DNA of 14,457 bases from SZUA-430 sp036840015 (GTDB taxonomy: Bacteria > Pseudomonadota > Alphaproteobacteria > Micropepsales > Micropepsaceae): positions 1-14,457 of the forward strand of contig DAISVV010000056.1 in the NCBI GenBank assembly GCA_036840015.1. The letters are read 5' to 3'. Numbering within the stretch: position 1 is the stretch's first letter; every line of letters starts with the position of its first letter. This document shows positions 1 to 6,418 of this stretch, piece by piece. Under the pieces are notes generated by a model that saw nothing but the letters and a program-made list of their open reading frames with translations, made no database searches and was not told the DNA's origin. The translations under genes and the position numbers were made by a program.

Positions 1-2
1 TT

Positions 3-338
3 GTGTACTCAGACAAGATGGGCGAACTTGGGTCCGTGACAGAAGCGCTGCATATTGCAGAGATGTTTGATATTCTGGTCGTTCCGCGTGAAAGTACCCG
101 AAAGCCCGTTGAACCCGATCAGAAAAGGCTGGACGTGATTTCAATTTTTGCGGATGGGAAGAGCGTCCGGTCGGTAGCAGAATCCAGGGCATCGTGGAAC
201 CGGGACAACGAGACCCTTAAATGGATCGGTGGCCCTGCTATGGCACTCCTTTTTTGGATCCTAGCTTTTGTGTCCCTGAAAATCAGCGTGCAGGAATGGA
301 ACGACAGAAAAGCAAAGAAGAAATTGGAGACTGACTGA
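3..338 (+). CDS. Hypothetical protein with C-terminal membrane segment, possibly 5'-truncated
   Basis: I do not recognise this protein. The frame opens with GTG as the third base of the window and may continue upstream, so the true start cannot be decided. The visible 111 residues are a mostly polar region (1-74), one hydrophobic segment at about residues 76-95 that would span a membrane, and a very basic tail rich in Lys and Arg (about 99-109). By the positive-inside rule the tail would lie in the cytoplasm and the polar part outside it. Codon use is more AT-tolerant (TTT, ATT, GAT, AAA) than in the genes to the right, which may mark older transfer or a weakly expressed gene. Its TGA stop lies inside the stem of the following terminator. 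Coding status is likely from the clear membrane segment plus a terminator placed at its end; function is unknown. Confidence 0.5.
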   Translation: MYSDKMGELGSVTEALHIAEMFDILVVPRESTRKPVEPDQKRLDVISIFADGKSVRSVAESRASWNRDNETLKWIGGPAMALLFWILAFVSLKISVQEWNDRKAKKKLETD

Positions 339-362
339 GCTAACCCGGGCTAGCTCAGTTTT
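335..362 (+). terminator. Intrinsic terminator after the first ORF
   Basis: A perfect 8-bp stem, CTGAGCTA (335-342) and TAGCTCAG (351-358), closes an 8-base loop and is followed directly by TTTT (359-362). The stop codon of the upstream ORF (336-338) is inside the left arm. It separates that ORF from nhaA. If transcription of nhaA started further upstream it could instead work as an attenuator. Confidence 0.8.
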
Positions 363-387
363 GCCCCAATTCCTTGAGTGAAGCACG

Positions 388-520
388 CCCAACCCAATTC
401 GTGGTGTTGGGGTCAGGCATGGCGTAATCGCGGGCTATGCATTTCCCCCCGCGATACGCTAGAACCCGCCCACTGAACGGCGACGTTGCCTCTGTCAATT
501 CACACGGCTTCAATGGGGTT
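388..520 (+). promoter_or_regulatory. Structured 5' leader of nhaA, candidate cis-regulatory RNA
   Basis: Two strong hairpins lie in tandem ahead of nhaA. Hairpin 1 pairs CCCAACCCA (388-396) with TGG and GTTGGG (402-411) around the loop ATTCG, with one bulged T at 405. Hairpin 2 pairs 422-434 with 448-459 (12 bp, one bulged A, arms GCGT(A)ATCGCGGG and CCCGCGATACGC). Just after hairpin 2, AACCC (463-467) can pair either with GGGT at 410-413, next to hairpin 1, or with GGGTT at 516-520, the only Shine-Dalgarno-like stretch before the nhaA start. That is the kind of alternative pairing used to control ribosome access. Leader RNA motifs named nhaA-I and nhaA-II, reported to sense alkali cations, are known upstream of nhaA genes in other bacteria. 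I cannot show that this sequence belongs to either. No convincing promoter was found between the terminator and hairpin 1. Confidence 0.4.
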
Positions 521-524
521 CTGA

Positions 525-1814
525 ATGGCGCAGTCCGCCAACGATAACACAGCCATTCGCGCAAGCATCGTCCTGCTGGCGGCCACATGCGTTGCGCTCG
601 TCGTTGCCAACAGCGGCCTTCATGAGATTTACCAGACATCCCTGAAGACAGTCATCGGTACCGATGTGGGCCCGTTCGACCTGTCCTTCTCCGTGAAGGA
701 CTGGATCAAGAACGGGTTGATGGCGGTTTTCTTCCTTTATGTCGGCCTCGAGATCAAATGGGAATTCGCAGCCGGATCCCTTTCCGAGTTCAGGAGCGCC
801 GTGCTTCCTTTTGTTGCCGCGGCGGGCGGCATGCTCATGCCGGCAATCATTTATCTGCTCGTAACCGATGCGGATCCGGCCCTGATCCGTGGATGGGCCA
901 TTCCTGCGGCCACCGACATCGCGTTTGCGATCGGTGTCGTCGGTTTCCTCGGCAACCGCGTTCCTGCAACGCTGCGCGCCTTCCTGCTCGCTCTCGCGGT
1001 GATTGACGACCTTGGCGCCATCATGATCGTGGCCATCTTCTTCAGCGGTGACTTGCAGGTGTGGGCACTGGCGGCAATGGCGGTCTGCCTCGCGGGGCTT
1101 TGGGCGCTGAGCGCGCGGAATGACGGAGCCCTCTGGAAGTACGCAGCTCTGGGCATCCTTCTCTGGCTCTTCACGCTGCAGTCGGGCATCAACGCGACGC
1201 TGGCTGGTGTCGTGACTGCGCTGTTCATTCCGCTGCAGGCCCGGGCGTCGACGCCGCTCAAGGACCTGATGGCCCGACTGGCCTTTCCGGTGAGTTTCGG
1301 CATCATGCCCCTCTTTGCCTTCGCAAACGCCGGCATCCCGCTCATGACGCTCAGTCTCGAAGACCTGACGTCGTCACTTGCCCTTGGCGTGGCCGCCGGT
1401 CTGATCGTGGGCAAGCCGCTCGGCATCATGCTGGCAACCTGGGGAGCGACGCGAACCGGAATTGCACAGCTGCCGCAAGGCTCGAGCTGGGTTCAGGAGC
1501 TGGGCGCGGGCTGACTTGCTGGCATCGGCTTCACCATGAGCCACTTCATCGGTTCGCTGGCCATCGCGGATGTAAACCTCATGAACCAGGTCAAGGTCGG
1601 TGTGATCGGCGGATCCATTGTCGCCGCGCTCATGGGTGTTACCCTGCTGACATACGCGGCTCGCCTTGCGGGGAACCGGCGCACGCCTGCAGAGCACGCA
1701 GGAACGATCGGCGTCGGGGGGGCGGACGCCGTGGAGCCGACGGAAAGCGTGCAGCTGATGTTATGTTCGAAGAGTTTGCGCGCTGGTTCGTTGCCGCCTC
1801 ATCCGTCGTGCTGA
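525..1814 (+). pseudogene. nhaA: Na+/H+ antiporter NhaA, interrupted by an in-frame TGA
   Basis: NhaA is an inner-membrane antiporter that exchanges internal Na+ or Li+ for external protons. The reading from ATG 525 gives 329 residues with the family hallmarks: AANSG-like first helix end (VVANSG, 26-31), TDIAFAIG with Asp131, the transport pair Asp161-Asp162 in VIDDLGAI, FANAG (266-270), and Lys297 in VGKPLG. It then hits TGA at 1512-1514. The same frame resumes at once with LAGIGFTMS and about 20 further NhaA-like residues of the last helices, so the stop replaces a single residue and removes the terminal segment. After the last helix the frame runs on through a non-family tail to TGA at 1812-1814; natural NhaA proteins usually end near position 1680. 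The start is supported by GGGG at 515-518, six bases before ATG. The call is a single-codon-damaged gene or a sequence error (TGG or TGC to TGA). A truncated 329-residue product would lack the last transmembrane segment. Confidence 0.85.
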
Positions 1815-1945
1815 TGCTTCTGCCGCGTTCGTGGCACGCGGCCTATTCATCCTGGTGGGCTCAGCGCATCCCGCCTTTTGCAGTCAGCACGCTTGCCCCC
1901 CTGTCCATTTGTGCTGGAGCACTGCTGGCCCATAGCGTGACGTGA
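1763..1945 (+). CDS. Small hydrophobic protein, 60 residues, unknown
   Basis: I do not recognise a named family. The frame encodes a 60-residue protein with two hydrophobic stretches, about residues 7-20 and 39-56, separated by an Arg/His/Trp-rich turn (PRSWHAAYSSWW), a pattern plausible for a two-pass membrane peptide. There is no clear Shine-Dalgarno before ATG 1763. The frame is open upstream through the G7 run at 1716-1722, so it could also be the displaced end of a longer reading frame. Its TGA overlaps a GTG that opens the next small frame. Composition is protein-like, but the evidence for expression is weak. Confidence 0.35.
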   Translation: MFEEFARWFVAASSVVLMLLPRSWHAAYSSWWAQRIPPFAVSTLAPLSICAGALLAHSVT

Positions 1946-2178
1946 CAGTGTCGCGATCTCGGAAACCAGACACCACGCGTCTGCTGCAGACCGCGCGTCG
2001 GGTGTCGTCGGATGAACCGGCTGAACTCAGGAAGTTCATCGATTCAAACCTGGGAAATATCGCCGATGAGCGGGACGGGTCGCCTGTCTTCATGGCCAAG
2101 AGTGGCAGGGAACTGCGGTATACGGCGGAACGCTGGCCGAAAGTAAGGTTTAGTGCGACCCGCGAGCGTCACCATTAA
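1942..2178 (+). CDS. Small hypothetical ORF, 78 residues, uncertain
   Basis: I do not recognise this one. It would start at GTG 1942, overlapping the stop of the preceding small ORF by GTGA, the usual form of translational coupling. The product is soluble, strongly basic at the N terminus (RSRKPDTTR) and at the C terminus (RERHH), with no membrane segment and no motif I can name. It ends 28 bases before the ECF-type promoter at 2207. Third-position GC is only moderately raised, so it may be a chance frame. Between this frame and 2207 I see nothing else. Confidence 0.22.
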   Translation: MTVSRSRKPDTTRLLQTARRVSSDEPAELRKFIDSNLGNIADERDGSPVFMAKSGRELRYTAERWPKVRFSATRERHH

Positions 2179-2206
2179 ATATTTCCGCAGAAACGCTTTC
2201 CCCTAC

Positions 2207-2236
2207 TGATCTGGCGGTTATCATGGGGCGTAAGCT
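2207..2236 (+). promoter_or_regulatory. ECF11-like (RpoE/ChrR) promoter of the lipid operon
   Basis: TGATCT (2207-2212) and TAAGCT (2231-2236) are separated by 18 bases. This is close to the TGATC...TAAG form of promoters used by the singlet-oxygen sigma factor RpoE of Rhodobacter sphaeroides, and it matches the element found ahead of the sigma gene in this window (TGATCC-N18-TATCGC). Transcription would begin near 2243, just before the AGGG ribosome site (2250-2253) and ATG 2261. Inferred target of the sigma factor encoded at 7077-7679. Confidence 0.65.
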
Positions 2237-2260
2237 GTCCGTTGGCAGCAGGGTCCATTC

Positions 2261-3586
2261 ATGACATCCAAATCCATAGCCGTGGTCGGCAGCGGCATCT
2301 CCGGCCTTTCGGCGGCGTGGCTTCTTTCAAAGTCGCATGACGTTACGATTTTCGAGAAGAACAACCGGCCTGGCGGACACAGCAACACGTTCACGGTCGA
2401 CGAGGGCGGCGTTCCGGTGCCGGTGGATACCGGGTTCATTGTCTACAACGTCTCAGCCTATCCGAACCTGGTGGCGCTGTTCGACCACCTGAAAGTCGAC
2501 ACCTACGAGACGAGCATGGGGTTTGCCGTGTCGATGGGGCGCGGGGCCTACGAGTATTCCGGAAATGGCGCAGCGAGCCTCGTGGGGCAGTGGCGCAACC
2601 TGCTGAGTGCCGGCCACTGGAGCCTGATGCGCGATCTCGTGCGCTTCTTCCGCGAGGCAAGCGCCATGGACGTGGCACAGCTTCCGCCGGACCTGACGCT
2701 GGGGGCGTTCCTTGCGCAGCGTGGCTATTCGCAGTGGTTTGCCGAGCGTCACATCCTGCCGATGGCGGCGGCGATCTGGTCAACGCCGACGGCGCAGGTG
2801 ATGGACTTCCCCGCTGCGAGCTTCGTGAATTTCTTTGCCAACCACCAACTCCTGCAGCTGGTGAACCGTCCCTACTGGCGCACCGTGAAGGGCGGCAGCC
2901 AGGGCTATGTGCGCAAGGTGCTCGATGATTTCCGGGGCGAGGTCGAGCTCGGCGCTGGGGTCGAGGGGATCACGCGGTGCGGGAATGGCGTTGAGGTGCA
3001 CTTCAATGGTCGCTCGCGCCAATTCGATGGTGTCGTCATGGCCTCGCATGCCGACGAGACACTTGGCCTGCTGCGGGATGCCGATCCGCTGGAGAAGCAG
3101 CTCCTCGGCAGTTTCCGCTATTCGCCGAACCGGGCGGTGCTGCACCGCGATGCGGGCGTCATGCCGCGGCGCCGGCGGCTATGGTCGGCGTGGAACTACC
3201 TGTCGGCTTCACCGGAGAGCACGGATGACCTGTTCGTGACCTACTGGATGAACAAGTTGCAGGACCTGAACACGACGCGCGATTACTTCGTCTCGCTGAA
3301 CCCCACGGTCGAACCGCGCGACATCCTCGCGTCCATCGACTATACCCACCCGGTGTTCGACGGAAAGGCCAATGCCGCGCGGGCGCGGCTCTGGGAGATC
3401 CAGGGGCGGCGCCATGTCTGGTTCTGCGGCAGCTATTTCGGGTTCGGGTTCCACGAGGATGGGATCCAGTCCGGCCTTGCCGCGGCAGAAGCGGTCGGCG
3501 GCGTGCGGCGGCCGTGGTCGGTTGCCAATGAATCCGGGCGCATCTTCCTTGGGCCCGCGTCCGTCGCCCCGGCGCTGGCGGCCTGA
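2261..3586 (+). CDS. FAD/NAD-binding oxidoreductase of the COG2907 amine-oxidase-like type
   Basis: The 441-residue protein opens with a dinucleotide-binding fold: VVGSGISGLSAAW (GxGxxG at residues 10-15), the acidic end of the second strand at Glu32, then RPGGHSNT (36-43), the usual FAD-contact region of the NAD(P)/FAD amine oxidase and desaturase fold. DTGFIVYN near residue 66 is typical of COG2907. A late FGFGFHEDGIQSGL segment is the usual C-terminal FAD-binding part. The substrate of this group is not settled. Related flavoproteins desaturate carotenoids or lipids, and its fixed company with DUF1365 and a Cfa-type methyltransferase suggests it oxidises or desaturates a phospholipid acyl chain. 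No signal peptide. Start chosen at ATG 2261 with AGGG seven bases upstream and the ECF-type promoter just ahead. The next gene starts five bases after the stop. Family call is firm, function inferred. Confidence 0.85.
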   Translation: MTSKSIAVVGSGISGLSAAWLLSKSHDVTIFEKNNRPGGHSNTFTVDEGGVPVPVDTGFIVYNVSAYPNLVALFDHLKVDTYETSMGFAVSMGRGAYEYSGNGAASLVGQWRNLLSAGHWSLMRDLVRFFREASAMDVAQLPPDLTLGAFLAQRGYSQWFAERHILPMAAAIWSTPTAQVMDFPAASFVNFFANHQLLQLVNRPYWRTVKGGSQGYVRKVLDDFRGEVELGAGVEGITRCGNGVEVHFNGRSRQFDGVVMASHADETLGLLRDADPLEKQLLGSFRYSPNRAVLHRDAGVMPRRRRLWSAWNYLSASPESTDDLFVTYWMNKLQDLNTTRDYFVSLNPTVEPRDILASIDYTHPVFDGKANAARARLWEIQGRRHVWFCGSYFGFGFHEDGIQSGLAAAEAVGGVRRPWSVANESGRIFLGPASVAPALAA

Positions 3587-3591
3587 ACGAC

Positions 3592-4392
3592 ATGGGCATG
3601 CTGAGCCGCATCTATGAGGGAACTGTGATGCACCAGCGGCTGCGGCCGCAGGGGCACAAGTTCACCTACCGTGTCTTTTCCATGCTGTTCGATCTCGACG
3701 AGATCGATGCGCTGGACCGGTCGCTGCGTCTGTTCTCGCGCAACCGTTTCAACCTGTTCAGCTTCCATGACCGCGACTATGCCGGCGAAGGATGCACGGA
3801 CACGGGTGCGAAGGTGCGTTCCATGCTTGCCGAGATGGGCTTTGGCGACGCGTGCGCGCGGATCTGGCTTCTTTGCTATCCGCGGCTGCTTGGCTATGTT
3901 TTCAATCCGCTCAGCGTCTATTACTGCCACAACGCAGCCGGCGAGCTGAAGCTCATCGTCTACGAGGTCACCAACACGCATCACGAGCGCAAGTGGTATG
4001 TGATCCCGGCGGAGCCGCGCGGCGAGGGCACCTATGCGCAGACCTGCGAAAAGGAGCTTTACGTCTCGCCCTTCACCACGCCCACCGGGAACTACGAATT
4101 CCGCATGATTGCGCCGGGCGAGGAGGTCTTTGTCGGCGTCAACCTGATCGAGCCGGACGGGCGGACGCTGCTCACCTATTTTCGCGGCGCGCAGCGCCCC
4201 ATCACGGATCGAGGCCTCCTGGGTCTGTGGCTTCGCTATCCGCTGATGACGCTGAAGGTGACGGTGGCCATCCATTTCGAGGCCGCCCGGCTGTGGCTCA
4301 AGGGCGTGAAGGTGCAGGATCGCCTGCCGTCGCCCAAGTTCTCGTTCTCGATTTACAATTCCCAGACAAAAGAAGTGATGCATGTTCGATAG
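3592..4392 (+). CDS. DUF1365 family protein
   Basis: A 266-residue protein with the hallmarks of DUF1365: an N-terminal YEGTVMHQR and HKFTYRVF segment (about 8-28), the signature YVFNPLSVYYCHN (about 103-115), then EVTNTHHERKWY, and a C-terminal region with a hydrophobic stretch near YPLMTLKVTVAIHFEAA (about 217-233). The biochemical role of the family is not established. It nearly always sits between a COG2907 flavoprotein and a Cfa-type methyltransferase, as here, so a part in making or handling modified membrane fatty acids is likely. ATG 3592 follows the previous stop by five bases; a second ATG six bases later is also possible and neither has a strong ribosome site. The 3' end overlaps the next gene by 11 bases, which implies coupled translation. 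Confidence 0.85.
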   Translation: MGMLSRIYEGTVMHQRLRPQGHKFTYRVFSMLFDLDEIDALDRSLRLFSRNRFNLFSFHDRDYAGEGCTDTGAKVRSMLAEMGFGDACARIWLLCYPRLLGYVFNPLSVYYCHNAAGELKLIVYEVTNTHHERKWYVIPAEPRGEGTYAQTCEKELYVSPFTTPTGNYEFRMIAPGEEVFVGVNLIEPDGRTLLTYFRGAQRPITDRGLLGLWLRYPLMTLKVTVAIHFEAARLWLKGVKVQDRLPSPKFSFSIYNSQTKEVMHVR

Positions 4393-5632
4393 CTCGGTTT
4401 CAAAGTCCCGCTCGTGGCTGTTGCCACGCGCTGTCTCAAGGCAGGTGGGGCGTTCGCTCGACAAGTCCATCCTCCGCGTGTTGCGGGGTGCCCTTTCGGG
4501 GGCGGTGCATGGGCGGCTGATCGTCGAGCTGCCTTCGGGCGAGAGCGAGACCTTCGGCGATGCGGAGAAGGGCAGCGAGGTGCGGGTTGCCCTGCGCAAC
4601 TACCGGATCGTATCGCAGGGCCTGCGGCGCGGGCTCCTGGGCTTTGCAGAATGCTACATGGCGGGCGATATCGACTGCGACGACCTCGGCGGGCTTTTTG
4701 CCTTCTATTTCCTGAACGAGAAGGCGATCGACAGCATCGGGCGGGGCATCCTGCAGACGGGCGTCATGGACCGCCTCATCCATGCGCTGCGCTTCAATTC
4801 GCGCCGCGGCAGCCGGCGGAACATCTCGGCGCATTATGATCTCGGGAATGCCTTTTATGCGACGTGGCTGGGCGAGAGCTGGTTCTACAGCTCGGGCATC
4901 TATGAGAGCGAAAACGCCTCGCTCGAGGATGCGCAGCGCGCGAAGTGCCGGCACATCGTCAAGGCGCTGGAGCTTGACGGCGCGCAGAGCCTGCTCGAGA
5001 TCGGTTGCGGCTGGGGCGGGTTTGCCCTTGCCGCGGCGCCGCACACCTCGAAGATCCGCGCGATCACCATTTCCGAGGAGCAACTGGCCCATGCGCGCGA
5101 TGTCGTGCGCGCGAAGGGGCTTGGCGATCGCGTGAATGTCGTCTTCGAGGATTATCGCGACACGCAGGGCCAGTTCGACCGGCTGGTCTCGATCGAGATG
5201 ATCGAGGCGGTGGGCGAGAGCAACTGGGCGCGCTATTTCGGCGCCCTGAGCGAGCGGCTCAAGCCGGGCGGCATCGGTGTGCTGCAGGCGATCACGATCG
5301 CGCCCGCCTATTTCGAGACCTACCGGCGCACGCCCGACTTCATCCAGCGCTACATCTTCCCCGGTGGCATGCTGCCGACCGTGGCCAAGATGGAAGAGCG
5401 TGCAGCGGCGGCGGGGTTGCGCTTCGAGACAGTCGAGACCTTCGGGCTGTCCTATGCGCGTACGCTGGCGGCGTGGCGCGAGCGCTTCCTTGATGCCTGG
5501 CCGCGCATCGCCGCGCAGGGCTTCGACGAGCGTTTCCGGCGGATGTGGCTCTATTACCTGGGCTATTGCGAGGCCGGCTTCTCGCGCGGCACGATCGATG
5601 TCGGGCTCTACAAGGTCATGAAGCCCGCCTGA
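4382..5632 (+). CDS. Cfa-family SAM-dependent fatty-acyl phospholipid methyltransferase, variant active site
   Basis: The 416-residue protein follows cyclopropane fatty-acid synthase along its length: HYDLGN (151-156), the SAM loop LEIGCGWGG (205-213), DYRD (257-260), Glu275 in MIEAVG, Tyr324 in RYIFPGG, and Cys396 in YYLGYCEAGF. Compared with E. coli Cfa, three positions of the active site agree (Glu239, Tyr317, Cys354), but Cys139 is Ser171 and His266 is Gln302 (VLQAITI against LLHTIGS). In E. coli these positions help hold the bicarbonate that acts as base for ring closure. The protein therefore transfers a methyl group from SAM to an unsaturated acyl chain of a membrane phospholipid, but the product may not be a cyclopropane. 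A methylated trans-unsaturated chain, as made by the methylase of the Rhodobacter furan-fatty-acid pathway, is an alternative. Last gene of the operon; its TGA lies in the loop of the downstream hairpin. Confidence 0.88.
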   Translation: MFDSSVSKSRSWLLPRAVSRQVGRSLDKSILRVLRGALSGAVHGRLIVELPSGESETFGDAEKGSEVRVALRNYRIVSQGLRRGLLGFAECYMAGDIDCDDLGGLFAFYFLNEKAIDSIGRGILQTGVMDRLIHALRFNSRRGSRRNISAHYDLGNAFYATWLGESWFYSSGIYESENASLEDAQRAKCRHIVKALELDGAQSLLEIGCGWGGFALAAAPHTSKIRAITISEEQLAHARDVVRAKGLGDRVNVVFEDYRDTQGQFDRLVSIEMIEAVGESNWARYFGALSERLKPGGIGVLQAITIAPAYFETYRRTPDFIQRYIFPGGMLPTVAKMEERAAAAGLRFETVETFGLSYARTLAAWRERFLDAWPRIAAQGFDERFRRMWLYYLGYCEAGFSRGTIDVGLYKVMKPA

Positions 5633-5639
5633 GGCGGGC
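5623..5639. terminator. Hairpin between convergent operons, possible bidirectional terminator
   Basis: GCCCGCC (5623-5629) and GGCGGGC (5633-5639) form a perfect 7-bp GC stem whose loop is the TGA stop of the methyltransferase gene. It lies in the 21-base gap between two convergent genes. No real T-run follows on either strand, so termination would depend on the stem or on another factor. Confidence 0.45.
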
Positions 5640-5653
5640 CTCGCGGCGTGCCG

Positions 5654-6418
5654 TCACATGTTCAGCGTGCGGCGCAGGAGCGGGAAGAAGATCCTGTACG
5701 GCAGGATGCGCGCGATCTTGAGGATCGTGACCAGCTGCCAGGGGAAGGCGATCTCGAACTTGCGGCGCTTCAGGCCCGCGACGATTTTCTCGGCGGCAAA
5801 CTCGCTGGTCACGATGAAGGGCATCGGGAAGTCGTTGCGCGCCGTCATGGGCGTATCGACGAAGCCCGGATTGATGACCGAGACCGCGATGTTCCACGGG
5901 TGGAGCTCGAAGTTCAGCGCTTCCGACAGGTTGATGAGGGCGGCCTTGGTTGGTGCGTAGGCCAGCGCCTTGGTCAGGCCGCGATAGCCAGCCACCGAGG
6001 CCACGATGGCGACGTGTCCGCTGCGGCGCTGCTTCATGTCGGGCAGGATGATCTCGATCGCATTGCACACGCCACCATAGTTGACCTGCATCGACTTGAT
6101 GGCGCGCGCGGCACTGTAGTCGTTGGCGCTCATCGGGTCCCAGATCGCCGCATTCAGCACGACGAGATCCGGTGCGCCGACTGCCTCGACGATGCGTGCA
6201 TAGGCCCCCTTCATCGACTCCGGCGATGCGGCGTCGGCGGCCTCAGCATGGAGGTTCTGGTGCAGGGCCGCCGTCTCGGACAGCGGGCCTGCGGAGCGGG
6301 CCGAGATCGCGACTTTCACGCCGGCGCGTGCGAGCCGCAGAGCCAGGTCCTTGCCGATGCCCGTGCTGCCACCGACAATCCATGCCGTGCGCCAGGGCAG
6401 GGGGGCTTGCGCTGTCAC
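5654..6418 (-). CDS. Short-chain dehydrogenase/reductase in the sigma/anti-sigma operon
   Basis: A 254-residue classical SDR, a Rossmann-fold NAD(P)H-dependent oxidoreductase. The cofactor motif is VGGSTGIG (15-22), Asn89 stands in LNAAIW where most relatives read NNAG, and the catalytic Ser141 (VASVAG) and Tyr154-x3-Lys158 (YAPTK) are intact. Arg41 after the second strand (ISARSAG) suggests NADP(H). The C terminus is basic and hydrophobic, which may let it touch the membrane. The substrate is unknown; a lipid-derived aldehyde or ketone would suit the stress context. It starts at GTG 6418, overlapping the chrR stop as GTGA, with no good ribosome site of its own, so its expression is coupled to chrR. 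SDR genes recur in RpoE-ChrR clusters of other proteobacteria. It ends facing the lipid operon. Confidence 0.88.
   Translation of the reverse strand: MTAQAPLPWRTAWIVGGSTGIGKDLALRLARAGVKVAISARSAGPLSETAALHQNLHAEAADAASPESMKGAYARIVEAVGAPDLVVLNAAIWDPMSANDYSAARAIKSMQVNYGGVCNAIEIILPDMKQRRSGHVAIVASVAGYRGLTKALAYAPTKAALINLSEALNFELHPWNIAVSVINPGFVDTPMTARNDFPMPFIVTSEFAAEKIVAGLKRRKFEIAFPWQLVTILKIARILPYRIFFPLLRRTLNM

Noticed and set aside
1512..1560. Selenocysteine reading of the nhaA TGA
   Set aside because: Only a 4-bp GGCT/AGCC stem lies downstream, far short of a convincing SECIS element, NhaA is not a known selenoprotein, and the position is not a redox site.
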